From Sulfobacillus sp. (GTDB lineage Bacteria; Bacillota; Sulfobacillia; Sulfobacillales; Sulfobacillaceae): a stretch of DNA of 64,000 nucleotides. The position numbers and the translations under genes are program-made. Positions 26,499-34,731 of the stretch are shown piece by piece (positions within the stretch are counted from its first letter, which is position 1; each line of letters starts with the position of its first letter). Under the pieces are notes generated by a model, which worked only from the letters and a program-made list of their open reading frames with translations, searched no databases and had not been told where the DNA came from. Location of the stretch: assembly GCA_027309085.1 (NCBI GenBank), contig DAIDDL010000005.1:82130-146129 (forward strand), written 5' to 3'.

Positions 26499-26625
26499 CA
26501 GAGTCTCCCCCCAGTGAATCGTGATTGTTCGAGTGTACAGCCTGGGGCGGTAGCTGTCTAGGTGGTAAAAGATTCCGCGATAATGGCGAACGGGTGGGGA
26601 CAGTCTAGGAGTGGAGGTGGATGCA

Positions 26626-26832
26626 ATGCCTGATGACAGGAAGCCCGCAGACCCGGACACGCAAAAAGCCATGGACCATCTGAAAGAAGAGGTGGCGGAA
26701 GATTTGGGCCTCGATGATGATATCGATGAGAGAGGCTGGGGAAACATGACAACCCGCGAAGTCGGAAAAATCGGGGGGAATATGGTCCGCCGTCTGGTAA
26801 AAAAAGCGGAAAACGAGTTGCCCCGGGAGTAG
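26626..26832 (+). CDS. small acid-soluble spore protein, alpha/beta type
   Basis: 68 residues starting MPDDRKPAD, with GGAGG upstream. The family pattern is clear: LKEEVAEDLGL, then WGNMTTREVGKIGGNMVRRLVKKAE, corresponding to the conserved helix with the GKIGG motif that wraps the DNA of dormant spores and shields it from UV and hydrolysis. The REVG site lies where the germination protease GPR normally cleaves, although the cleavage sequence itself is diverged. Presence of this gene implies endospore formation. No clear forespore promoter was found upstream. Confidence 0.85.
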   Translation: MPDDRKPADPDTQKAMDHLKEEVAEDLGLDDDIDERGWGNMTTREVGKIGGNMVRRLVKKAENELPRE

Positions 26833-27018
26833 CGCGCGGGGAGAAAAGGATTTTGCGAGGCCACTGATAACTGCCGGCAATGCCGGCGCCTTTTTTTGCC
26901 CAGCCGTTTTTCCCTCGATCCAGTCCCTGGCAGAACCCCGATATTGTCTGCTGATGAAAATCTGTCATGAACCGTGGCTTTCCGCGTAAGTTTGGATTAG
27001 GAGAGGAGACGAGACAAA

Positions 27019-27375
27019 GTGAGCGTGGGAGTGATATTGCGGGGAGTCCTGGCAGGAGTCTTGGCGGCGGCGGTGCTGGCCTTTGTGCTGGCTTTGGTGG
27101 ATTACAACACGGCACTGGCAGGGAGCGTGCTGTCTGCTCTGCTATGGGCTGGAATTCTGCTGGTGGCAGGGGTCAGCGGCTGGGTCGCAGGGCGGGGGGC
27201 GGAGCATGCGGGGTGGATTCACGGCAGTCTGGCGGCCGTGACATTGTTTCTGGTGGGCAAGGTGGTTGGCGAAAATATGCACCTCGGAGCCAGCAGCCAC
27301 TTGTGGCTGGGGCTGACGGTGGCAGTGATCACCGGCATGATCGGCGGGATGTGGGGAGCCAGTACGCAATATTAG
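27019..27375 (+). CDS. TIGR04086-type small membrane protein (YrzE-like)
   Basis: 118 residues from a GTG with GGAGACGAGA upstream. Four hydrophobic segments (about 7-27, 32-54, 68-84 and 95-115) rich in Gly and Ala, with repeated G-x-x-x-G spacing such as GVLAGVLAAAVLAF and VITGMIGGMWGA, match the small four-helix membrane family found widely in Firmicutes. Its function is unknown. It precedes the cell-wall-binding gene at 27436, from which it is separated by a possible forespore promoter. Confidence 0.7.
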   Translation: MSVGVILRGVLAGVLAAAVLAFVLALVDYNTALAGSVLSALLWAGILLVAGVSGWVAGRGAEHAGWIHGSLAAVTLFLVGKVVGENMHLGASSHLWLGLTVAVITGMIGGMWGASTQY

Positions 27376-27383
27376 GTGGTGAT

Positions 27384-27412
27384 GAATAAATTCCTCCATT
27401 TGGTGCATTCTG
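27384..27412 (+). promoter_or_regulatory. candidate forespore (sigma-G/F-type) promoter
   Basis: GAATA (27384-27388) and CATTCTG (27406-27412) are 17 bases apart, close to the forespore consensus GHATR-N18-CATnnTA with one mismatch. The predicted start lies just before the GAGGAGG site of the cell-wall-binding gene. Confidence 0.4.
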
Positions 27413-27435
27413 GAAGTTGAGGAGGAATGCATGCA

Positions 27436-28806
27436 ATGGCAGGAACGATTTCCACTGGTTTAATTGCAACAGCGCTCTCATTGTCTTTGCTATCCCCGGG
27501 AAGCGTGCCGAATTCTTGGAGCGCAGGACATGATCCGGTGGCGGTCGCCACCGTGCAGGCAGAGCTGGATGTCCTGGGATTCAATGCCGGGCCAGTCACC
27601 GGGCGCGTGACCCAGCGGTTCTACCAGGGAACATCGAATTTTGTCACGCAGTTTGGCCAGCCTTCCGGCACGTCCCTGGAAACGCAGTTGACGGAGGTGG
27701 TGAGTGGTCTGCCGGATCTGCCGACACGCCTCTCAGGGGCCAGTGTGGTGGCGATCCAGTCGTGGCTCAGGAGTTGGAAGCTCTACCGGGGACAGCTAAA
27801 CGGCCGGATGACACAGTCTTTGGAGGCAGCCGTGCAGAAGTTTCAGAAAAAAGTGGGCTTGCCAGCGTCCGGCGGTCTGAATGGGCCAACCCTGACAATG
27901 ATGGCGCACCTGGCGGTGGTCCGGATGGCGGCTGAGAGGCGCTGGGCCTACGCTGCGGAGCCGGGAGACCGGATGAGCCTCATTGCCTGGGCTGCGGGAA
28001 TTCCCCTCAAACGGCTGGAAGCGTCCAATTCCCTACATGGACAGATTTTATGGGTGGGGCAGCGTGTGCATTTTCATGTTCCCACTGCCAAAAAACAAGG
28101 GTCCGCGTCACCGAATGGTTCGGCAAAACGCCGTGAGGTGCCTGCCCTCCCACCCACCTCGAGTGTTTCCCATCACCAGGCCACAGCGCCATCTCTGTCT
28201 CCGAGTCCTGCGCTTGTGCCCACGGCGGCTCCGACTGGGGTCTACAGCAATCTCCAGCCGATTGCGGCGTTTGTGTTGTACGATCCCCATTCGCAGGTTC
28301 TCACGGCGCTGCTTGCCGCCCAGAAACTCTACCCCCATGACCTCATCGATATCGCGGTCACAGGCGAGTGGGCCCTGACTCACAGCAGTCTGATGGGCGC
28401 TGTCGCCAAAACTGGCAATGAGGTCATCATGGGGGGATATTCCGGGATCTCGCTCAACGGGCTGCCAGCTTGGGGCATCCGCCAGGAAGTGTCGTGGTCA
28501 CAGAAAGCGATCACCCAAACCAGTGGGCAGACGCCGGTGTTCATCAGCCAGCCCGTGCCATTCACGGCATCGGCCACCTCAGTGGTCACGGCCCTCAATA
28601 TCATCGCCATATCGCCTGGGATTACGCTGGGGCCCAACACGTGGGGGACTAGCGCGCCCGCGGATCTTCTAGACCATCCGGAAGGGGTTGTGGGAAGCAC
28701 ATATGGCCCGGTTTCCGCAAATAGATGGGAAAGCTTCTTCCAGACACTGGGGCTGCATCACTTCGTATTTTTGACGTTGGGACAGATCTGGGCAAATGGG
28801 GGATAA
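27436..28806 (+). CDS. peptidoglycan-binding/LysM protein with degenerate NodB (polysaccharide deacetylase-like) domain
   Basis: 456 residues; GGAGG is ten bases before the ATG at 27436, and an earlier ATG (27427) lies too close. A signal-like hydrophobic N-terminus is followed by two PG_binding_1-type repeats (about 34-80 and 102-157; the second reads VVAIQSWLRSWKLYRGQLNG), a LysM (about 169-215, AEPGDRMSLIAWAAGIPLKR and GQILWVGQRV), a Ser/Pro linker, and a C-terminal part aligning with NodB deacetylases. VTGEWALTHSSLMGAVAKTG and GIRQEVSWSQKAITQTSGQT match well, yet the catalytic TFDDGP and the zinc-binding HxxxH (here GGYSG) are gone. It is probably a non-catalytic wall- or cortex-binding protein. 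Confidence 0.7.
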   Translation: MAGTISTGLIATALSLSLLSPGSVPNSWSAGHDPVAVATVQAELDVLGFNAGPVTGRVTQRFYQGTSNFVTQFGQPSGTSLETQLTEVVSGLPDLPTRLSGASVVAIQSWLRSWKLYRGQLNGRMTQSLEAAVQKFQKKVGLPASGGLNGPTLTMMAHLAVVRMAAERRWAYAAEPGDRMSLIAWAAGIPLKRLEASNSLHGQILWVGQRVHFHVPTAKKQGSASPNGSAKRREVPALPPTSSVSHHQATAPSLSPSPALVPTAAPTGVYSNLQPIAAFVLYDPHSQVLTALLAAQKLYPHDLIDIAVTGEWALTHSSLMGAVAKTGNEVIMGGYSGISLNGLPAWGIRQEVSWSQKAITQTSGQTPVFISQPVPFTASATSVVTALNIIAISPGITLGPNTWGTSAPADLLDHPEGVVGSTYGPVSANRWESFFQTLGLHHFVFLTLGQIWANGG

Positions 28807-28829
28807 CGTCGCAGACATTAGTGCATATT

Positions 28830-28860
28830 ACTCCCAGATGGGGTCAGCCCATCTGGGAGT
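28830..28860. terminator. hairpin between convergent genes
   Basis: A perfect 13-bp stem (28830-28842 with 28848-28860) with a 5-base loop lies between the convergent cell-wall-binding gene and SASP gene. U-tracts are absent on both sides, but the position suggests a shared terminator. Confidence 0.55.
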
Positions 28861-28878
28861 GGTGGCCGGAAAGGGGAC

Positions 28879-29103
28879 TCAATCGGGCTTGCGCGCCATG
28901 GATTCCTCAGCTTCCCGGATCATAACTTTCACCATATTGCCGCCAATTTTGCCGCCAATTCTGCCGAGTTGGCGCGACGGCATGTCTGCCCAGCCCTTGG
29001 TAAGAATCTCATCCGTCAAGCCAAGATTCTCAGCGATTTCGTACTTGAACTGATCGCGAATCTGTGGTGACAGAACTGACGGGCCCCGGTTGCGGCGTGC
29101 CAT
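28879..29103 (-). CDS. small acid-soluble spore protein, alpha/beta type
   Basis: 74 residues (MARRNRGPSVLSP start) with GGAGGG upstream. FKYEIAENLGL and GWADMPSRQLGRIGGKIGG followed by NMVKVMIREAEE give the two DNA-binding helices of alpha/beta SASPs. Compared with the SASP at 26626 it has a basic N-terminus and an extra GGKIGG, closer to the textbook form. A forespore-like promoter lies about 40 bases upstream. It protects spore DNA. Confidence 0.9.
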   Translation of the reverse strand: MARRNRGPSVLSPQIRDQFKYEIAENLGLTDEILTKGWADMPSRQLGRIGGKIGGNMVKVMIREAEESMARKPD

Positions 29104-29142
29104 AATCTCATCCCTCCCCATCTCATGTCTGTGTGACGAGAT

Positions 29143-29172
29143 TAGTATGCCGTAAACAGTCTTAGGGCATGT
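29143..29172 (-). promoter_or_regulatory. candidate forespore (sigma-G/F-type) promoter of SASP gene
   Basis: On the minus strand ACATG (29172-29168) and CATACTA (29149-29143) are 18 bases apart. The -10 fits CATnnTA exactly and the -35 fits GHATR at four of five positions, as expected for a SASP gene. Confidence 0.55.
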
Positions 29173-29244
29173 TAGGATGATCATGACACAACAAGGCAGA
29201 TTTGCCGGGCATAAATCGGGCTCTTCTTTAAAATCTGAGGAAAC

Positions 29245-29253
29245 TGCTATAAT
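29245..29253 (+). promoter_or_regulatory. extended -10 promoter of ypmA-like gene
   Basis: TGCTATAAT at 29245-29253 is the same extended -10 box seen before tRNA-Pro and rpsB. The -35 region is weak. The start of transcription would be near 29260, about 37 bases before the ATG. Confidence 0.55.
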
Positions 29254-29296
29254 ATGATCAAAACAACGGAAGAGACTGTGAGTGGAGGCGTCACGG

Positions 29297-29491
29297 ATGA
29301 AGGTATCAGCGGACCATGAAAAACTCGTCGCGCTGGGGCAAAGGCGGTTTACGGGATTTACTCCGTACCAGGTGGTAACTTTCCTCAATCAGATATTAAA
29401 AGAGCGGGGTGTCATCTTCGGCCTGCGGCAGCTCGGAGATGACAACGAACTGACTATCTATGATATTTCCGACCATGCCGGACAGCCCTAA
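29297..29491 (+). CDS. ypmA: YpmA-family (DUF4264) small protein
   Basis: 64 residues from the ATG eight bases after GGAGG; an in-frame GTG at 29282 overlaps the ribosome site. The pattern TPYQVVTFLNQILKERGVIFGLRQ followed by a short acidic turn and LTIYDI matches the Firmicute YpmA family: one helix and a small beta unit. The function of the family is unknown to me. The NUDIX gene starts inside its 3' end. Confidence 0.7.
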   Translation: MKVSADHEKLVALGQRRFTGFTPYQVVTFLNQILKERGVIFGLRQLGDDNELTIYDISDHAGQP

Positions 29492-29888
29492 GATCGGGGT
29501 CGCTGCCGCGGTGAAAAATCATCTCGGCGAGTTTCTGGCGGTGCGCCGCGGTCACGCTCCCGAAGAAGGACGGTGGGCTCTGCCGGGAGGGCACCTGGAA
29601 TGGGGAGAGTCGCTGGCGGATGCTGTGCGCCGCGAGGTGTATGAAGAAGTGCATATAGATATTGTGCCTGGCCCGCTGTTGCACGTCGCCGAAATCATAA
29701 TGCCCTCCGCTCATTTTATTGTTCTGGATTTTGCGGCGGAGATAAAGGGCAGCGAATCCCTCCGTCCCGATTCGGACGCGGCGGAAGCCCGGTGGGTTTC
29801 GCCTCATGATCTCGGCCAGTTTTCATGGGCGGCCGGGATGCCGGTGTTTTTTCAGGATGCCAAGGTTCGGTCTTATTTATGCCTATGA
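29475..29888 (+). CDS. NUDIX hydrolase
   Basis: 137 residues if started at MPDSPK; an ATG five codons earlier (29460) is possible. The NUDIX box reads GGHLEWGESLADAVRREVYEEV, with Val where the consensus has the final Gly. It binds the metals that hydrolyse nucleoside diphosphates linked to another moiety. The C-terminal AEARWVSPHDL is usual for the ADP-ribose/dNTP pyrophosphatase group. It overlaps ypmA by 17 bases and the next gene by four, so three genes are translationally coupled. Confidence 0.85.
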   Translation: MPDSPKIGVAAAVKNHLGEFLAVRRGHAPEEGRWALPGGHLEWGESLADAVRREVYEEVHIDIVPGPLLHVAEIIMPSAHFIVLDFAAEIKGSESLRPDSDAAEARWVSPHDLGQFSWAAGMPVFFQDAKVRSYLCL

Positions 29889-30670
29889 CGCGCACGCTGT
29901 GGCTGGCGGGGCTGACGGTGGCCCTGTGCACCTTGACCGGATGCGGATCAGCAGACTACCTGCTCCCTGCAGGCTCACAGCCGGGCAGCGCCCAAGTGGC
30001 GGCTGACCAGCAGGCCGTTGACCAAAGGTACAGCGCTGTCCAGTTTAATCTGGAGAGGGCAATCACCACGGAAGAGAGCGCGCTGGTCAAGGATCCTGGC
30101 TGGGCTGACGGCTACAGTCGGCTGGCGCAGCTGTTTTGGGATGCTAACGAACCGGCTGCCGCCCTCGCGGAGGCGCACAGAGCCTGCGACCTGGCTCCCC
30201 ACTCTGTTGTTGACTGGAACAACCTGGGCCAAATGGCTTTCAGCATGCACCGCTGGGCGACGGCAGAGTCCGCCTACAAAGCCAGCCTGGAGCAAAACCC
30301 GGCCGGCTGGCAGGCAGATGTCGGGCTAGGGCAATTGGATCTCGCCCGCCACCATCCTACAGCTGCCCAAAGTGAGGCGCAGGCGGCTTTGGCTAGCGGC
30401 GGCCCGCAAGGGCCGATTTATGCCCTGTACGGACAGATCGAGCAGAACTCAGGCAATTGGAACGCCGCCGCCAGCTACTACCGCAATGCCATCGCCGCGA
30501 ATCCCCAGTGGTGGCAGGGATACTACGACATGGGTGTGGTGGATGTGCACTGGGGCGAGATATCCGAGGCGGAAAGCAATATCCGCCAGGCGCTGCGTGA
30601 TAGTCCACAGAGTTCTGCGCCGTGGATGCTCCTGCAGTCTCTGCCCCAGACTATCAGTGCCCAGCCTTGA
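29885..30670 (+). CDS. tetratricopeptide-repeat lipoprotein
   Basis: 261 residues from the ATG in the ATGA overlap with the NUDIX stop (an ATG two codons earlier is possible). TRTLWLAGLTVALCTLTGCG is a lipoprotein signal with lipobox LTGC. The body contains four to five TPR units, for example AEAHRACDLAPHSVVDWNNL, AESAYKASLEQNPAGWQ, AASYYRNAIAANPQWWQ and AESNIRQALRDSP. It is likely a protein-interaction scaffold outside the membrane; partners unknown. Confidence 0.8.
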   Translation: MTRTLWLAGLTVALCTLTGCGSADYLLPAGSQPGSAQVAADQQAVDQRYSAVQFNLERAITTEESALVKDPGWADGYSRLAQLFWDANEPAAALAEAHRACDLAPHSVVDWNNLGQMAFSMHRWATAESAYKASLEQNPAGWQADVGLGQLDLARHHPTAAQSEAQAALASGGPQGPIYALYGQIEQNSGNWNAAASYYRNAIAANPQWWQGYYDMGVVDVHWGEISEAESNIRQALRDSPQSSAPWMLLQSLPQTISAQP

Positions 30671-30710
30671 GACGGACCCGTTGATGATACACATGTCTGG
30701 GGGGGAACTT

Positions 30711-31964
30711 ATGATCAGCGCCGAACGTGTAATTCTTGTGGGAACGGCTGAAAAAGGGGAGAGCGCCAGACGCCGCGGCCTGCAGGAACTGGACGAACTG
30801 GCTCTTTTGGTAGAGCAGGCTGGGGGAGCCGTGGTTTATAAATATCTGCAAGCCCGCGACAATCCGGAGGCAGGTCTGGGACCGGGCGCGCTGCAGGATC
30901 TGGCCGGAAAAGTGGCGGAATTCGACAGTCCGCTCGTGGTGTCTAATGACGACTTAGCTCCGTCCAGACTGCACCACTGGGCCCGGACACTGGGAGAAGG
31001 CACACGCCTAATCGACCGGACTCAGGTCATTCTGGATATCTTTGCCCAGCGTGCCCTTTCCCGGGAGGGACGCATTCAAGTCGAGTTGGCCCAATTGCAG
31101 TATTTATTGCCACGCCTGCGCTACACCGGAAGTGCCCCGTCCCGGTCTGGCGCGGGCATAGGAACCCGCGGTCCGGGTGAAACCCACCTGGAAATGGACC
31201 GCCGCAAGATCCGCAGCCGCATAAAGGCGCTGGAAGAGTCTATTGCCGGCCTAGCGCGGGAGCGGTCAGCCCGGCGCCGGCGGCGGCAGCACCACCGCGT
31301 GCCCCTTCTTACCTTGGTGGGCTATACCAATGTGGGCAAGTCGACGCTGTTTGAACGCCTGACGCGCCGGGCCCAGCTTGCCCAGGACGCGCTGTTTGTC
31401 ACCCTCGACCCGAGTGTGCACCGGATTCTGATTCCCGAAACCGGCCCAGCACTGCTGACCGACACGGTGGGATTTGTGGAACGGCTGCCGCATACGCTCG
31501 TGGCCGCCTTTCGCGCCACCCTGGACGAAGTGGTCCAAGCGGATGTGCTGTTGGAAATTCTGGATGCTTCAACTCCGACGCTGGACCAGCAGCAGGAGGC
31601 TATCGAGCAGGTGCTGGCTGAAATAGGCGCCGACCATATCAAACGCGTAAAAATCTATAATCAGTGGGACAAATTGCCGCAGGACGCTTTGAAGCCCCAG
31701 GACGGGGTCTGCGTGTCGGCCCGGTTTGATCCCGACTTTCGGGATTTGTACACCGCCATCGGCCGTGCGCTGGAGGACTTCTTTACGGACCAGTGGATTT
31801 TTGTGCCGTGGGAAGATGCCGCAGTGTGGCAGCGGATCTATCAGGACGTGATTATTATCTCGCGCCATGATACCGAAGATGGGGCGCGCATGCTGATCAG
31901 GGCACCCCGTGCGATGGTGCCCTGGCTGACGAAATTCTCGGACCAGCCGGTGCTGCCTGAATGA
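30711..31964 (+). CDS. hflX: GTPase HflX
   Basis: 417 residues from the ATG after GGGGGGGAA. HflX is a ribosome-associated GTPase that splits or rescues stalled 70S ribosomes. The N-terminal HflX domain ends in a coiled linker rich in Arg (GTRGPGETHLEMDRRKI, then LARERSARRRRR). G domain: G1 GYTNVGKS (204-211), G2 region near VTLDPSVHR, G3 DTVGFVERLPHTLVAAFRAT. The G4 motif, normally NKxD, reads NQWD (YNQWDKL), a change at the base-contacting Lys. The gene follows the TPR lipoprotein and precedes miaB, a pairing known from other Firmicutes. Confidence 0.92.
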   Translation: MISAERVILVGTAEKGESARRRGLQELDELALLVEQAGGAVVYKYLQARDNPEAGLGPGALQDLAGKVAEFDSPLVVSNDDLAPSRLHHWARTLGEGTRLIDRTQVILDIFAQRALSREGRIQVELAQLQYLLPRLRYTGSAPSRSGAGIGTRGPGETHLEMDRRKIRSRIKALEESIAGLARERSARRRRRQHHRVPLLTLVGYTNVGKSTLFERLTRRAQLAQDALFVTLDPSVHRILIPETGPALLTDTVGFVERLPHTLVAAFRATLDEVVQADVLLEILDASTPTLDQQQEAIEQVLAEIGADHIKRVKIYNQWDKLPQDALKPQDGVCVSARFDPDFRDLYTAIGRALEDFFTDQWIFVPWEDAAVWQRIYQDVIIISRHDTEDGARMLIRAPRAMVPWLTKFSDQPVLPE

Positions 31965-31983
31965 TTGCGGAGGGCGTGATATA

Positions 31984-33417
31984 TTGAGACAAGAGAACCA
32001 GGTCCAAGACCAGAAAGAGGGTGTGCGCATGAAGTCAGCCAAGTTTTACATTAGGACGTATGGGTGCCAGATGAACGAACGGGACTCTCAGATCATGGCG
32101 GGACAGTTGCAGCAGATGGGCTATGACCGGGCTGATGCCGAGAATGCAGCTGACCTGATTATCATCAATACCTGTGCGGTGCGGGGCAGCGCGGAGGAAC
32201 ATGCGTTTGGCTATATCGGCCAGCTAAAGCAGCTGAAGGATGAGCGGCCCGGGTTAAAATTGGCCGTGGCCGGGTGTATGTCCCAAGAACCCGGCACGGT
32301 GGCGTGGCTGAAAAAGCACGCGGCGCATGTGGACTTGGTCTTCGGCACGCACAATCTCCATGAACTGCCCAAACTGCTGGATGAAGTTGAGCAGCAAGGC
32401 GAGATGGTTGTTGATGTCTGGAAAAGCGCGGGAGATATCGTTGAGCAATTGCCTTCGCAACGCGCGGAAGGCGTTCAGGCGTTCGTGAACATTATCTATG
32501 GCTGTGACAAGTTTTGCACCTATTGCATTGTGCCCTTTACCCGGGGGCGGGAAAGGTCCCGCGAAGCTGCGGCAGTGGTGCAAGAAGTGCAGGCGCTGGC
32601 TCGCGAAGGGTACCAGGACATCACTGTTCTCGGCCAGAATGTCAATTCCTACGGGCATGATCTGACTCCTCCCGCTGACTTGGGAGACCTGCTGGAAGAA
32701 CTGGAAAAGATTGACGGAGTCCGGTGGCTCCGCTACACGACGTCTCATCCGCGCGATTTTAGTCCCCGTCTCATCGAGGTGATCGCCGCCAGCCAGAAAA
32801 TTACACATCATGTGCATCTTCCCGTGCAGGCAGGGTCCAATGCGATCTTGAAGAGGATGAACCGCAAGTACACCAGGGAACACTATCTTGACCTCATTGA
32901 TCAGGTTAAGCGGTCGATTCCGGACGCCACTTTGACGACCGATATTATTGTCGGGTTTCCCGGTGAGACCGAAGAAGATTTCGAGCAGACTTTGGACCTT
33001 GTCAAGACGGTCCGGTATGATGCCGCTTTTACTTTCCTGTATTCGCCGCGCGAGGGAACACCAGCGGCACGCTGGGAAGGGCGGGACCCAGTTCCCAACC
33101 CAGTCAAGAAGGACCGGCTGAACCGGTTGATGGAGCTGCAGTACCAGATTAGCTGGGAAGCCAACCAGCGGCTGATCGGCCAGACCGAACTGGTGCTGAT
33201 CGAGGGACTGAGCAAAAAAAATGCCAATGTGTGGGCCGGCCGCACCCATGCCAACAAAGTCGTGCTGGTGGCTAGGGACCCCGCGGAGGACCTCATCGAC
33301 CGGTTTGTTCCGGTGACCATATCCGGTGCAAAAACCTTCTATCTGACAGGACAGGTGGCGGGCAAACCTGTGTCCGGCCTGTCTCCGCGCCGCCGGGTGG
33401 AACTGCCGCTGGTGTGA
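31984..33417 (+). CDS. miaB: tRNA-2-methylthio-N6-dimethylallyladenosine synthase MiaB
   Basis: 477 residues from a TTG with GGAGGG eight bases upstream; an ATG at 32029 also has AGAGGG, so either may be used. Radical-SAM methylthiotransferase acting on A37 of tRNAs reading UNN codons. The UPF0004 domain has FYIRTYGCQMNERDSQ, IINTCAVRGSAEEH and AVAGCMSQ, giving the three Cys of the auxiliary 4Fe-4S cluster. The radical-SAM triad is GCDKFCTYCIVPFTRGRE. A C-terminal TRAM domain (TELVLIEGLSKKN onward) binds tRNA. Confidence 0.95.
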   Translation: MRQENQVQDQKEGVRMKSAKFYIRTYGCQMNERDSQIMAGQLQQMGYDRADAENAADLIIINTCAVRGSAEEHAFGYIGQLKQLKDERPGLKLAVAGCMSQEPGTVAWLKKHAAHVDLVFGTHNLHELPKLLDEVEQQGEMVVDVWKSAGDIVEQLPSQRAEGVQAFVNIIYGCDKFCTYCIVPFTRGRERSREAAAVVQEVQALAREGYQDITVLGQNVNSYGHDLTPPADLGDLLEELEKIDGVRWLRYTTSHPRDFSPRLIEVIAASQKITHHVHLPVQAGSNAILKRMNRKYTREHYLDLIDQVKRSIPDATLTTDIIVGFPGETEEDFEQTLDLVKTVRYDAAFTFLYSPREGTPAARWEGRDPVPNPVKKDRLNRLMELQYQISWEANQRLIGQTELVLIEGLSKKNANVWAGRTHANKVVLVARDPAEDLIDRFVPVTISGAKTFYLTGQVAGKPVSGLSPRRRVELPLV

Positions 33418-33540
33418 CGGGACGGGGACATTGGCAGGGCACCCGCAACCGCGGGGCATCTGCTTAATTCCCTGGTCCTCCGGCGCCGCCTTAGGGCCGC
33501 ACCACGCGAACCTTCAAGAACCAGGAGGGAATGAGAGCAC

Positions 33541-34686
33541 GTGGCCTCAACTTACAAGCGCCGGTCTCCCGAGGAAATTCTGGAAGATATCCGCCGGATG
33601 AGCCGCGGCCGCCACCGGATATATCTTGGCGCGGCACCTGGCGTTGGCAAGACCTTCACGATGCTGGGCGATGCCCACACAGCGAAAGATCAGGGGATCG
33701 ACGTCGTGATTGGGATTATCGACACGCATGGCCGGGATGAGACAGCCGAGCTGACACGGGGCCTGGAAGAAGTTCCGCTGGCCAAAGGGACATATAAGGG
33801 CCTGGAGGTCGGGGAACTGGATGTGGCTGCAATCATGGCGCGGGGACCGGACGTTGTGCTGGTGGATGAACTAGCCCATACCAATGCCGATGAATGCAAA
33901 AACCGCAAGCGCTACCAGGATGTCGAGGACCTGCTGGCGGCGGGGGTGAACGTCTGGTCTACTATAAACATCCAGCATCTGGAATCGCTGAACGATACGG
34001 TGCGCCAGATTACCGGAGTGCGGGTCAGGGAAACCGTCCCTGACTATATCGTGCGGGAAGCCAACGAAATTCGTTTGGTGGACTTAACTCCGGAGGCCTT
34101 GATCGAACGGCTGAAGCGCGGGAAAGTGTACCAGGGCCGTCGCATCGACCAAGCCCTGCAGAACTTTTTCCGTACCGGCAATATTACGGCGCTGAGGGAA
34201 TTGGCGTTGCGAGCGGTCGCCGATGACACGGATGACCGCCTGGAGACCTACATGAACCGCCATGCGATAGAAGGGCCGTGGCCGACGCATGACCGCATCA
34301 TGGTGGCGGTAACGCCGTCGCCTAATGGTGCCCGCTTGCTGAGGCGCGGTTACCGCATCGCGCAGCGCCTCAAAGGCGAGTTTTATGTGCTGATCGTCCG
34401 TGCGGCTGATGGCAGCTCCTTTTCACCCCAGGACGAGCAGACCCTGGCATCCCACATTAATCTCGCTCGCCAACTGGGGGCGCAGGTTTTTGAGCTGAGG
34501 GAGAACAATGTGCCCCGGGCTATTGTCACCTTCGCCACGGAGCACCATGTCACGGAAATTGTGATGGGAGAATCCCTCCGCACGCGCTGGCAGGAGGTGT
34601 TCAAAGGGTCGGTCATCAACGAGGTGCTGAGGCAGACGAGCAATATTGACATTTTAGTGGTGGGGCACGAAAGAGACCACGACTAG
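33541..34686 (+). CDS. short KdpD-like protein (KdpD sensor domain plus USP domain, no kinase)
   Basis: 381 residues from a GTG after AGGAGGG. Residues about 25-235 match the cytosolic KdpD input domain: Walker A YLGAAPGVGKTFTM (30-38), IIDTHGRDET, and Walker B DVVLVDELAHTN (Asp109). Residues about 255-378 form a universal-stress-protein domain ending GESLRTRWQEVFKGSVINEV. The membrane helices and histidine kinase of full KdpD are missing, and no kdpFABC or kdpE gene lies in the window. Comparable short KdpDs are known from some cyanobacteria and Deinococcus. It may sense K+, ATP or c-di-AMP; that is inference. Confidence 0.85.
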   Translation: MASTYKRRSPEEILEDIRRMSRGRHRIYLGAAPGVGKTFTMLGDAHTAKDQGIDVVIGIIDTHGRDETAELTRGLEEVPLAKGTYKGLEVGELDVAAIMARGPDVVLVDELAHTNADECKNRKRYQDVEDLLAAGVNVWSTINIQHLESLNDTVRQITGVRVRETVPDYIVREANEIRLVDLTPEALIERLKRGKVYQGRRIDQALQNFFRTGNITALRELALRAVADDTDDRLETYMNRHAIEGPWPTHDRIMVAVTPSPNGARLLRRGYRIAQRLKGEFYVLIVRAADGSSFSPQDEQTLASHINLARQLGAQVFELRENNVPRAIVTFATEHHVTEIVMGESLRTRWQEVFKGSVINEVLRQTSNIDILVVGHERDHD

Positions 34687-34731
34687 AAGAGGTTTCTCCC
34701 GTGCCTAAGAGAGTCCGCACTGTGCACAGGG

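Noticed and set aside
32254..33459. 401-codon open frame on the minus strand
   Set aside because: Antisense to miaB, which is certain from its iron-sulfur motifs; no independent support.
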